Below, piece after piece: positions 47,701 through 57,976 of a stretch of DNA of 64,000 bases. The DNA is taken from assembly GCA_014773175.1 (NCBI GenBank), contig VXCM01002146.1:516-64515 (forward strand), read 5' to 3'. Below the pieces are notes generated by a model. That model was given only the letters and a program-made list of their open reading frames with translations. It was not told where the DNA came from and ran no database searches. The DNA is from Lucifuga dentata. Taxonomy: Eukaryota; Chordata; Actinopteri; Ophidiiformes; Bythitidae. The position numbers and the translations under genes were made by a program. Every line of letters starts with the position of its first letter. Position 1 is the first letter of the stretch.

Positions 47701-50700
47701 CAAAATTAAGCTTTTCACATGGTGCTCTGCACCACTAACCAAACACAAACCAGCCCTTTATAGCCCTGGGTGCTTTGCTGAGAAGGGACAGGCAGCTCAA
47801 GGGAGAATGTGAGGGAGAGCTTGGGTGGGAGGGNGTACAAAGAAAGGAAAATAGTTTTTAACACACACTGGAACTAGAGAGATTCTGGCCTTATGCCTCT
47901 CTGAGAGGGGAGAAAGCAGAGTCGAGGCATCAGGGGCTTAATGCATGAAAATGTGACACAATTTTATCAATTTCCTCTATTAAATCAAACTATTAAGTTT
48001 TATTTCATTTTCCAAGCCAGTAATGGCTTCAGTTCAAACATTCATTCATTGTGTGTTTTAGAGAAAGCCAACTGGATAAATGTACCCAGACAGCTGAGAA
48101 TAAGCGACTATACCATACTGTGTGTATGTGTGTATAGCCAGGATTCAGCTCATTGTTAAGTCTTAATTGATTAAGCTACTTATTAGGGAAATGCTAAAGC
48201 ACTTCATAATGACGTTACAACTAAATGCTTTGTTTGGCTGCAGAGGTTTCCAAAGCCTGCTGATTCAAAGCAACCAGCAACTAGATAGAAGCTGTAATAG
48301 AAGAGACAAGTTAAAGCTCAAAAAATCATCTTTCGAGACTTTTTTCTATTTTCATTGTTTCCTGTTCACCATGATAACATTTTAAATGATTAGGCACAGA
48401 TACAAGCTTTATATATATATATATCTATATATATATAGATATATATAAAATTTATCAATCAGAAAGGTTTAAATCAAGTACCCAGTTTAAGATATTATCT
48501 AATTTACCTATTTGGAACTTATGTACAATATTTTTGTCCTGTCTGTTGTAAATCTGAATTATGGTATGTACAGTAAATGGAAACTGACACTGGGAACAGC
48601 ATCTATGAGTTTCCAAATAGGTGGTTTTGATAAAATGGTTTGAAATGTCTCTGATCACACATGCCAATGCTCTGCACACTCTTATAAAGCTGTATCGAGC
48701 AGTGTTATCATATAACTTTATAAAAATCATGAAGTAAATGGTTAAAAATAGACCAAGAGCAGCAGCAACAAAAAAAGAATATCCCATTAATCCTAGAAAA
48801 AAAAAAACAAAATTGAGAAGGAAAATTATTCTCGGTCATATAAACTGAGCGCATGAGGTTTGATGATTACAGACTTTCTGGACTTTCTTAACACAATGAA
48901 AAAGTGCTGTCAGAGCCCCAAGCTGACAGCCAGGAAAGAAGGGAGTGCACCATTTGGAAAATTCAGATAATGATTTGGACATTTCTAGGAATTAGTGGTT
49001 GATTAGTGAACACAACCAAATACGTGGGGTCACAAGTGTAAGATCTAACAATAATAGTTTGTGATGCTGCAGGCCTGTTATGAGGAAAAAAAACTTTCCA
49101 TGATTCTCCAGGGGTCTGATCCCTGGTGGGGATTAAGTACTCGTGGATGCAGTAAACATATTTGGCAACCTTTTAAGCCCTCTGATGCCCCTATATTGTT
49201 AAACTTATTAAAAGGTTTTGTGGTGCACATTCAAAACTTCTTTTCCAGGAAATCTACGCTTTCAATGAGTCAGTTGGAGATTTCATATTACCAAATGTTG
49301 CACTGACAAATTAAGTTTACAACTCTTGAACTCCATCCTCGATTCTAAATTTCTGGGTTATGAGCTTATTACTTTCTTGTGTTTTTAAAAAAGGTAGACA
49401 ATTCTCCCTGACAGATTTTGGAAAGTAAATGCCTTGTTCCATTCATAAAACAAATCGCACATCACGCACAGGTTTTTCTGAAGTAAAGCTCCAAGCAAGA
49501 AGTACAATCTGAAAGTCATACAAGGACTCTATCTGTCAGCTCCTATTAATGTCAGCTCAGAGAATTTGTCTTCTGCTGCCAGGTCGTGGCCTGAGACTGA
49601 AGGGTTTGGGAATAAAGCCTTGGTGACGTGTGATCCAGACCTCGGGGCTTCCGCATTGTGAAGTTTCATTCTTTCCACAGAGCCATAATGTTTTGCCACA
49701 ATAGCTATCACTTTAATAACAGAGTATGGGCCATTATTGGCATCCTGACATCACTTGCCAAAAAATTCTGTTTGACTCTAACATTGACCAATAGGCCATT
49801 CACTCCAACTTGAAGCTGCCACTGTGTAATTTAAGGAAGGAGTTCTGGAAAACTGAAATGCCAGTAGTTCATAGTATTGCTTTACTAGTGCATAAACTGT
49901 TCAAGAAGTAGACATGACAGTTTCATACCTAAAATGGGAATGAAAACTCAGATCACCACTTATAATAAAGAGAAGCATTTTCTCTTTCAGTGGCCTTTCT
50001 CATTGGAAATTGTTAACATTGAAGATATTTGGAAGTTGGTTTGTGGGTCAGGTCACTCAATTTGATCTGTCTGTCCTTGCATCGCATCAGAAAGTACAGA
50101 ATTGTACTTTTGTAAGGAGCAGGTATTGTCATATCCTGCTGAAGACTCCGACTTTGCTTAAAATGTCTATAGTGCAGCTGCAAGCAATATAGCTTTAGCC
50201 AAAAGGCTCATTGCTTCATCATTATTTCATTATTACAAGTCAAATTATTTCTATCTGAGGGAGTTGTTATTGAAGTCTGGTAGTCTTTGGACAGTCTTGC
50301 CAAGACGTGAGCTCAGCTCCTTGGAAATAATATCGTACCATCCCACTGAATTCCCCAAAACTGATAATAGGATCACTCCAAAAGGTGTTGCAAAAGCTGC
50401 ACTATCCGAGTCAAACAATCATCTCTAAAAATACAGCATTCCCTCATCAAGTTTTACAAGAGTCTGTCATGTTCCCGAGGTGAAAAGAAACACCTCATAG
50501 CTTCCATGTGTCACATCCTGCTCAGTAGCTAATTCCCAAAAGTGAGACTGGAATTTCCAACATAGCCAGCTGGTAAAGAACAAGTCCATGAAAAAAAAGA
50601 GAAGTGTCAAATATGGAATGTCACAACGAATGCCCTCATGGAGTTCATGAGAGGAAAAGTATTCAGAAGCTCTTTATTTGGCTTAGGTGGATGTGTTTCT

Positions 50701-53680
50701 GCTAGGAAAAATCTTTGTGGCGCTGTGTCTAGCTGCCTGCTTTTTAGCCTTCTTGATAAATGGAGGCTGCAAAATGTGAGATAATTTTCCTGAGAATTTT
50801 TAATATATAATATGTGTCTTATTTGCCTCTAGTTTAGTTTATTTCTTGCTCTAATTTTTAACCATAGAACAACTGGGATCACAGGCACTTCAAAGCTATA
50901 CTAGTACAACGTACTGCCTCAGACTCCCAGTGATTTACCCCATTTGGGTAATAATTTGGATACGCATCACAGAGTTCAGCATGGATTTAGTTCACCAGTG
51001 TTACAGAGGCCTGAGTACATACTGTTTCCGTGTCTGAAGAACAATCAGCATTGGTGGCATCAGCTTACTCTTTCAAACCATATCCAAATACAGCAGGAAA
51101 GACAGAAAGAGAGAACCTTGGTCTTTTATGCGACCCCAGGGAACAGATATTTTCTCCTCTCGTGCTAAGAAGAATCCACCTGAGCGTGACGCTAAAGTGG
51201 CCCTGACTTGGCAGTTTCCAGCAGTCCAAGTTCACTTCATTAAATGAGACACCAGGGAACTTTGTAGACTTCAGTGAAGGAGAGAGAAAGGACTGGATAA
51301 GATGTTACAGATACAGAGGACAGAGAAGAGCATGAGAGAGACAGATTTGCTACTCTCAGATTACCCGCAAGCAAAGCCCTCCTGTCATGCATGTCTGTGT
51401 TTGTATAAACAGTTCTTCCTGATGGTTCCTCTCACTCAAGTTTGGTATTTCATGTTAATTAGAACAAGACCTGAACTGGAAATTTAAAACTGGGAAAATG
51501 GGGTCTTCTGAAGACTGCTGCACTGGTGTTTCTGGATTTTACAGAAGTCTCAAAAAAAATGTGTCTATTTACAATTCAACTCACAATCACGTTACATTAT
51601 TATTACTGCATTGTATTGCATTATATCGCTTCGTATCATATTGCTCCGTACTGTAGCATCGTATCACACCGTACTGTATCACATCACCACATTGTATAGT
51701 ATCGCGTACTGTACTGTACTGTTATGGACTGTATCATATCTTCAGCCTTTCCATCAGCTTTGATTGCAACATGACAATGGCGCAATTGATCATTGCATTA
51801 ATTGAAAATTTCAGACTGAATATCCTTAAGGGATGCTGCTATTCTCCATATTGTCTGAAAGTATCTGATGAGAATTCTGAGCCAAACACCCCTGTTGAAT
51901 TACACCAAGGCTTTTCTTACAACACATCAGTTCTTTCCCAGTTCTTTTACTTTTGTGTCTGCCACTGAAAAGAATACTTCTCTTTCCTGTATAGTGTCAA
52001 ACTCCCATTGATGAGTGGACAGATAGATTTCACTTCAGCTCTTTGTGTGTCTGTTCAGCCCTTTTTTAGACAAGGACATCCTGCCGCAGAGGGCACAAAG
52101 ACTCAGATCAGTCCTGACTCCACAACTACCACAACACAATACTTGACACATGGACATCTCTCGAATGTCTGAGACACAATATGCTCATTGTCCGTTTGTT
52201 TCAGAGAGTCCCTATGCTCACAGCAAATGTGTGCGCGTACACACAGACACAGACACACCTCCTATTCTCTCCATGCTCAGAAACGTGATAGCCTGCCAAC
52301 ATTGGGAAACTTGGAAAGATCATCTGCTAGGGTTCATCATGCCTTGAATATCTGTTTGGCAGCTCATACAATTGGAAAACAATCAAGACACTATTTCAAA
52401 ACTCTTCCAGTGAACAGTGAGATGCATTTATAATCATGTGAATGATAGTGTACTTGCAAATTATGGATCGAGTGTTTTGGTCGTTTCCATGGATGCTATT
52501 TAGGATACAAACAGACCGTGACAACTTAGGTCACACCCAGAGAAATGGACTCTTAAGTCACGTCCCCAGACATGAAATATCCTCTCTTGTGGTTAGTGTG
52601 GTAGGTAGCTGAAGAATCTAATCTGAAGCAGTCGATGCCAAAGTACTAAGTGCCAGTTTAAATCGAGTCTGACTGAAATCCTACCAGAAACTTATGGTGC
52701 TGAGTCACCTCACCAGATGTAGCTGGCAGTGGTGGTACTATAAATGGGGTCACGTTTAAACCATACTGTATATACACAATTACAGCAAAGTAGCCACAGC
52801 CTCAATTCCCAGAATTCGATCTTTAAACATTTAGGTGATATTCTCATCCAGAGTGAATTACACTGAATTAGATGTAACAGGACATGACTGATGTGATGCT
52901 GGGTGGTAGAAATTTACCAATATGTTACTGCATAACTAGGTGAATGCATCACTAGGTGACATCAAATACCAGTCTTGTCTTTCTCCCTCTTTTCTGACAT
53001 AATATATATGCATCAGTTGTTTCAGTACAAATTTTGTTTTTGCTAAATACAGTATTAGTTGTTACAAAAAGGCCTTAAAATTAAGTGGTACAATATTAGT
53101 CACATTCAGAATTTTGATTGTGCTCATATCGATCCATCCATCATCCATCCTTTCTTCATGATCAATATGAATGTGGCCAAAATACACTGGCTTTGGTCAC
53201 TAAATATTGTATATTGTTAGTTCATGTCCAACATATTGCTACTAACCTCCAAAACCATTTGAAATGCAAATAGGTTGGTGTCATTTTCTATGTCATTTGG
53301 GATATGAGACCTGCCTGTATGAAGATTAAGGCCATAGAAGGCCAACCATGTAATATGGAGAATAACGAAATGCCACATTTTTTTTTTTTTTTTTTTTTTT
53401 TGCCAATTTCTGATTTTTCTGAATTCTTCTTTCTTTCAGTTGTGGACAGCTATGGAGTATTTTCACTTCAGTTCTGACCCAAATCTGATGAATATAACTG
53501 AATGTTGATGGGGACAAGAAATTTTACAGTTCTGATGGGCAAGATTTTCAATCTCAATAGTCCCTGTGAGTTCTACATGCAGAGAGTATCACGTTTACCT
53601 GTAAGTCAGGCTCCATGTAGGAACTTGTCTTGCTGTCTTCGCTAAATGTTGGCGACCACACTCTGTCTCTTGATCCTGAT
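32278..53680 (-). CDS. pdlim4: PDZ and LIM domain protein 4 (PDLIM4/RIL), last five coding exons; 5' exons beyond right edge
   Basis: Exons 53680-53599, 43402-43137, 41851-41694, 34755-34617 and 32482-32278 have GT-AG borders and compatible phases throughout. PDLIM4 is a cytoskeletal adaptor: an N-terminal PDZ domain binds alpha-actinin on actin stress fibres, and a C-terminal LIM domain binds other partners. Visible are the linker ([14 protein letters not shown]), a His/Asn-rich segment, the conserved block ESDVYKMLQ and [21 protein letters not shown], a short Ser/Pro stretch, one LIM domain, and the family-typical end [17 protein letters not shown]. Human PDLIM4 has seven coding exons; these correspond to its exons 3-7. 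The PDZ exons were not found in 53681-64000, so the gene exceeds 31 kb. Its place upstream of SLC22A4/5 in the same direction matches human 5q31. Confidence 0.95.
32483..34616. other. pdlim4 last intron
   Basis: About 2.1 kb holding the small MITE at 32765 and a GT-rich stretch around 33930-34025. No other gene is seen. Confidence 0.8.
32765..32902. mobile_element. Small MITE with perfect 25-bp terminal inverted repeats
   Basis: The ends begin CACAGGTGTAACTAATAACA (32765) and are exact complements over 25 bases (right copy 32878-32902); pairing continues imperfectly inward (TTCCATTT, GTGCCAG). The whole 138-bp unit can fold on itself. It lies in the last pdlim4 intron. Confidence 0.7.
34617..34755 (-). 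CDS. pdlim4: pdlim4 exon 6 equivalent (Ser/Pro linker and start of LIM domain)
   Basis: This 139-nt exon follows TTTCTAG and ends ATTGT|GTAAGT. It encodes a basic Ser/Pro segment ([16 protein letters not shown]) and the first zinc-binding pair of the LIM domain, [10 protein letters not shown]. The extra cysteine after CTRC replaces the G or R usual in homologues. Confidence 0.93.
36638..36765. other. Assembly gap (N run)
   Basis: About 128 N between CACTAACCCC and an ACACACACCCCCCCCC stretch. The flanks suggest a CA/C-rich simple repeat was not resolved. Confidence 0.98.
37191..37607 (-). mobile_element. 5'-truncated RTE-like LINE with perfect 18-bp target-site duplication
   Basis: The insert (37209-37589) carries the C-terminal end of a non-LTR retrotransposon protein on the minus strand, open from the truncation point to TGA at 37236-37234. 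Marker motifs are [27 protein letters not shown] and [10 protein letters not shown], followed by a short tail ending in AAGAAGA. TTTGTTGCCCTCATGTCT flanks it identically at 37191-37208 and 37590-37607. Full elements encode endonuclease and reverse transcriptase over several kb; only the last 380 bp are present, as usual for incomplete reverse transcription. RTE clade is the best guess from the tail motifs. It is intronic in pdlim4, same strand. Confidence 0.85.
39327..39355. repeat. Poly-T with an ambiguous base
   Basis: About 28 T with N at 39339. Confidence 0.9.
39690..39960. mobile_element. Probable degraded dispersed element
   Basis: Phrases such as CCAATCAGGACGGAATAGGC, GAGGAGGCCTTAATGAGACA and AAAAACTGACTGTTTTCGCT resemble a dispersed repeat I recall from teleost genomes. 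No second copy or ends are visible here, so this rests on recollection only. Confidence 0.35.
41694..41851 (-). CDS. pdlim4: pdlim4 exon 5 equivalent (conserved linker block)
   Basis: This 158-nt exon follows CCCTCAG and ends GGAG|GTAGGA. It contains [20 protein letters not shown] and then [17 protein letters not shown], matching human SEVYRMLREPAEPVAAEPKQ and SGSFRYLQGMLEAGEGG. This block is a hallmark of the PDLIM3/PDLIM4 (ALP/RIL) family. Confidence 0.95.
41852..43136. other. pdlim4 intron
   Basis: About 1.3 kb with one long GT microsatellite (42595-42653) and nothing else recognised. Confidence 0.8.
42595..42653. repeat. (GT)n microsatellite
   Basis: About 29 uninterrupted GT units in a pdlim4 intron. 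Confidence 0.95.
43137..43402 (-). CDS. pdlim4: pdlim4 exon 4 equivalent (His/Asn-rich linker)
   Basis: This 266-nt exon runs from TTACCAG|AATTTC to CACAG|GTAAGA. It starts [20 protein letters not shown] and continues with a low-complexity stretch rich in H, N, S and G ([20 protein letters not shown]). The position equals the variable, probably disordered linker of human PDLIM4. Sequence conservation is low; assignment rests on the open frame, splice phases and neighbours. Confidence 0.85.
44641..44717. repeat. (CA)n microsatellite with ATGC interruptions
   Basis: CA units interrupted by ATGCATGCATGCAC near the start. Confidence 0.93.
48408..48449. repeat. AT-rich palindromic microsatellite
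   Basis: TA repeats with TATC and GATA interruptions placed symmetrically, so that the whole can fold into a hairpin. Confidence 0.85.
51601..51733. repeat. Degenerate five-base tandem repeat
   Basis: Words such as TGTAT, TGCAT, CGTAT, CATAT and TACTG succeed one another with period five for about 130 bases; TACTG occurs three times in a row near the end (about 51708-51722). Confidence 0.75.
53379..53401. repeat. Poly-T
   Basis: About 23 T about 200 bases beyond the pdlim4 exon at 53599 in transcript direction. Confidence 0.9.
53599..53680 (-). CDS. pdlim4: pdlim4 exon 3 equivalent (end of PDZ region/linker)
   Basis: This 82-nt exon follows TATTCCAG, takes two nucleotides from the preceding exon and ends in phase 0 at TTACAG|GTAAAC. 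It encodes [18 protein letters not shown] and then YMEPDLQ, matching human PDLIM4 RPEGRSWPSAPDDSKAQ and DPEIQ. Confidence 0.88.
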
Positions 53681-54742
53681 CTGGAATACAATACCCATGA
53701 GAGAAAGAGAGAAATAAATCATGTACCATCAAACAAAATCAAAAGTACTGAAGTATGCCATCATTTTTGCTGAGCACTACCACTTTTTTTTTTTTTTTTT
53801 TTTGCTAGCTAACAGGTTTTCCACAGCAGGTCTTGTGTATAAACTGTAATTATAGCTGGACTTGAATGTTTGAACAGAAAGAAAAAGCAGTGAAAGTAGA
53901 GACAGTATTTACTTTAATCCTCTTAAAATGACTGTAAGCTAGGAAAAATCACGACTTCAGGTTCATATGATATCCCACTAACTGATGTCTAATATTAGCA
54001 GTATGCATTCCTGGAATGAAATGCCCCCTTTATGTGCCAACACACTCACATAGCTGCAGTTCGCACATCATACGCTGTAGTGGTAGCTTTTGTAAAATGT
54101 GTGTAAGTCCATGCAGGTATAGTATGTATGTGTGAGTGTGTGCACAGATATGGTTTTTCTACATTTGGCAAGAATTTTCATTAGGAACTGGATAGATCCA
54201 TGTGCCAGCATCTCTCCCTCTGGTATGAATATAGTCTTCATCACATCATATGAAATATCCAGACTTTGGGAAAAAATCAAATGGATGTTGGTCATCACTT
54301 CTTAAGTGACTTATGTTTTAGTGATACCTGAACTACAGAAAGCTTTCCTCCTCCTCCTCTTTAGATTACAGTAATAGGCTCCAGTTCCTTTTACTTTAAA
54401 TATATCATGACTTACTGACAGTGATGATAAAATACTGTTAAATGGGTCTAATGTGCATCCACATATAGGTCAGCAAAATTTAATCTATTTAACAAGCACA
54501 GAAAAAAAATATTTTTTTGAAACTGAGGGCCTGTAATTTAATCCTCGGGCTGATAAAATATTGTGATTTGTCTCAAATGGCTTTACTTATGGTTCACTTG
54601 AGTTGTTATTTCACTTTCAAGTTATATTTGCATGTTGTGTTGGCAAGTTTTGGTTGCCAGGGTATTAGCTGTTCATTGGGAAATCAGCCAACTTTCAAAA
54701 GGGTAAAACTGTGACATCACTCTGAGAAGACTAAAAGGCAGC

Positions 54743-54784
54743 GTGTGTGTGTGTGTGTGTCTGTGTGTATCTGTGTCTGTGTGT
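54743..54784. repeat. (GT)n microsatellite, imperfect
   Basis: GT units with CT and AT interruptions. Confidence 0.9.
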
Positions 54785-54912
54785 GCATTCATTCTGCTCC
54801 CCTTGATTCATTCGCATCTGTATCCAGACACACAAACAATTAACCACTATGGGGTTGCAACAGTGTGCACTGTATGTCTCCAAACTGTTCGTACATGTGT
54901 GTTGCGTGTGTG

Positions 54913-56169
54913 TAAGGTAAGGTAAGGTAAGGTAAAATTTATTTATAAAGCACCTTTCAAGAGCAGAACTCACAAAGTGCTTCACAATAAAATTGAAATT
55001 AAAACAAAGACAAAACCAAATCAAACCACATACAAACTAAGTCAGTTAAAAGCCTGTCTGTTTAAAAATGTTTTAAAAAGCCGCTTAAAAGAGTCCACAG
55101 TTTCTGCCAGTCTTATATTATTGGGGAGGCTGTTCCAGAGCCTGGGGGCCACGACAGCAAAAGCACAGTCACCCTTTGTCTTTAACTTAGTCTGAGGAAT
55201 GGTGAGAAGCTCCTGATCAGATGATCTGAGAGTCCTTCCAGTCGAGTACGGCATCAGAAGTTCCGATATATAAGCTGGAGCCTGATTGTGAAGAGCCTTA
55301 TATGTGAATAACAAAATTTTGAAATCAATCCTATATTTCACAGGTAGCCAGTGTAAGGAGGCAAGAACAGGAGTGATGGACGTTCTGCAGCTAGTTCGGC
55401 ATAACAGTCTTGCAGCAGCATTCTGTACAAGCTGCAATTTTCCCAAAAGAGATTTGTTGAGACAGGTGAACAGAGAATTACAATAGTCCAACCTGGATGA
55501 TATGAACGCATGTATAATGGTCTCAAAGACACTGTATGGAACAACAGATCGTAATTTAGAGATGTTACGAAGCTGGTAAAAACAGTTTCGTGACAAAGAC
55601 TTAACATGTTGTTCAAAGTTTAAGTGCTGATCAAATAGGATACCTAAATTTCTGCAACAAGATTTTATAGGAAGTGAGCCAAACAGTATTGGTGGTGTGA
55701 TGGTCTCAGGGCCAATCAGCAAAACTTCAGTTTTTTCACAGTTTAGCTGCAAAAAATTATTAGCCATCCACTCCTTGATGGCAGTAAAGCAGTCATATAA
55801 GATTGTCAGCCTATCCACCTGATGAGGTTTGAATGATATATACAGTTGAGTGTCATCCGCATAACAATGATAGCAGACACAGTTAAAACGACTTATCAAC
55901 TGACCAAGTGGGATCATGTAAATAACAAACAGGAGCAGACCCAAGATTGAACCCTGAGGAACACCACAGGTTAATGAAGTGGTAGATGACATAAAATCTC
56001 CTACAGAGACCGAAAAGCACCTGTTGGAGAGGTAGGAGGTAAACAACTGCAAAGCAGTCCCTCCTAACCCCACACATTGCCTCAGTCTGTCAATTAGAAT
56101 TCCATGATCTACAGTGTCGAATGCTGCACTTAAGTCCAGAAGCAGCAAAATAGTCCTCTCACCAGAGGA
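54913..56169 (-). mobile_element. 5'-truncated L2/Rex1-like LINE with uninterrupted reverse transcriptase frame
   Basis: On the minus strand an uninterrupted frame of about 375 codons runs from the truncation near 56165 to the stop at 55042. It contains LLLLDLSAAFDTVDH (catalytic motif A), CGVPQGSILG (motif B) and HCYADDTQLYIS (motif C, YADD), then the C-terminal domain with SRLDYCNSLF, QNAAARLL and APRLWNSLP, which are typical of CR1/L2/Rex1-type LINEs. Endonuclease and the N-terminal fingers are missing. The 3' UTR is about 110 bp and ends in TTACC repeats (plus strand TAAGG, 54913-54935). Flanks are GT-rich, so a target duplication cannot be defined. The lack of stops or frameshifts suggests a young insertion. 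It lies in the pdlim4 intron on the same strand. Confidence 0.88.
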
Positions 56170-56177
56170 CTATTTTG
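56146..56177. repeat. 14-bp snap-back palindrome at the LINE 5' junction
   Basis: CAAAATAGTCCTCT (56146-56159) and its exact complement (56164-56177) are separated by CACC. One arm is the beginning of the LINE coding sequence; the other lies just beyond the truncation point. Confidence 0.9.
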
Positions 56178-57609
56178 TGTGTGTGCTTCACTCAAACACA
56201 CAGGAGGGAAAGTTGATGTCTAAAGAGGTGAGGTCATCAGGCTGCAGCTGGCACAGCGTTGGCCGGACTGAGAGCTTCAACTATGAAACATAGAGGTGTT
56301 GCTATCAAGGACGCTCTTATAAGGTTCCAAGTGTCTGACGAACAACAGCTACTTCACAGGATGAGCCCCCCCCCCCATGACCGTGGGACAGAAAGCCTTC
56401 ATGTTTTCAGATCGTTTGGTTTTGATGGTTACCACACAAATGCCCCAGTGAAATGAGTGAACATTCAGAAGCCAATCTGACTTGACATTTGTAAATGCAA
56501 GACAGACGACTACAGAACGTACTGTTCATCCATACTGGTGGAGCTGAGAACACAGAGGCATGAGTGGAAACTGTGAGAGGCAAAGCAGCTTGGGACCATC
56601 GTTCATAATAGAAATGTAAGAAATATGCCACTTGAAAATGTATTGCTGGCACTGCAGTTTGTAGACATGCTGTTTAGAAAACAATGAACTCCATCATATG
56701 CAATAAATACTGAACAGTATTCCAGATTGGAAAAAGTGATTTGGGGACACACCTATCAAATGTAATGTAGCATAAATAGGCACAGCCATGGCTGATATAA
56801 ACAAGCTGCTGCACACCACTAGATCAGGGACAATAGATAGTATTGTTATTTTCTCTTAGCCACTTTAGTATTTCTTTCTGTACTGAGTCAGTGTGAGAGG
56901 GATTAGGCCAGATGGTCTGGGAACAATCAGGATTCTACTGTTCACCTCAAACCAGCTGCCGGTACACATTTGTCAGGATCTCATGGTCAGCTTCGTACTC
57001 TTTCTTCCTTTCCTCTATCTTTCCTTTCTCTCCCTCTAATTCTCTTTCCTCGGTCTGTTTCTGTCTCTTTCTTTGTCTCTCTTACTCTGTCTGATCCTAG
57101 GATGAACCCAGGCTGAGCAGTAAAATCCTTCCTTGCCCGGACATACCTTTTCACATCTGATGATGTATTAACCAGATTGCCATGAGCTGTGAGGCTATAA
57201 GAGATATATTATAATAAAATGAATTTATAGACTGAATGGCTTTACCTCATCTTTAGTACTACCTCCTTTGTGTCACACTGATACCAGGGACTGCTCTGAG
57301 AAAAGTAATGATACACAATGAAAAATAGGACAAGGGTGAACACTACCAGGCTCATTTCTAAAGTGTCGTCTCTGATTTCCATCCAGCAGCTCCCCCTCTG
57401 CTCTTAAACGTATGCATCACTGTCAAATATGATTGAATACAGATGACTGAATGAGACAAAAATGGAGAGAAATGACACAGTGAAGAAACAAGTCAGGAGG
57501 GGCTCATACAGAAGATCCACGTGTTATCATTTTAGTAACTAAGAAGTCAAGTCATGAGCTCTGGGTGACAGAAAGAATGAGAGTTTGGACACAAGCAGCT
57601 GAGTTTCCT

Positions 57610-57976
57610 CCTCAGGGTGTCAGGAGTCACCCTTGGGGACAGGGTGAGAAGTTCAGGTATCAGGAGGAAGCTAGGGGAGGAAGTAGAACTGCTACTCCTT
57701 CATGTTGAAGAAGCTAGCTGAGGTGGCTTGGGTATCTAATCAGGGCACCTCCTGGACGCCTCCTTAGGGAGGCACATCCAGCTGGTAGGAGACCAGGGGA
57801 CAGACCCAGAATACACCAGAGTAGTTCTATTCCCAGCTCTCTTGGAAAATGTCTTGGGATCCCTCTAGAAGAACTGGAGGATGTAGCCAGGGAGAGGGAT
57901 ATCTGTCTTACTTTGCTTAGCATGCTGCCTCTGTGACCTGGACAAGCTGTGGAAAATGGGTGGATGGATGGATGGA
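57610..57976 (+). mobile_element. Decayed LINE 3' end with GGATG tail
   Basis: Translated fragments such as LRWLGYLIRAPPGRLLREA and CLGIPLEELEDVARERDI resemble the C-terminal tail of a common fish non-LTR retrotransposon, but the frame is broken by stops and shifts. A short run of GGATG/GATGG repeats ends it at about 57976. Confidence 0.65.

Larger units (their letters stand above)
43403..53598. other. pdlim4 10.2-kb intron
   Basis: No exon is recognised. It holds a CA microsatellite (44641-44717), an AT palindrome (48408-48449), a degenerate five-base repeat (51601-51733) and an isolated N at 47834. Confidence 0.75.

Noticed and set aside
54913..54935. TAAGG repeats as telomere-like sequence
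   Set aside because: Vertebrate telomeres are TTAGGG; this is the 3' tail repeat of the adjoining LINE.
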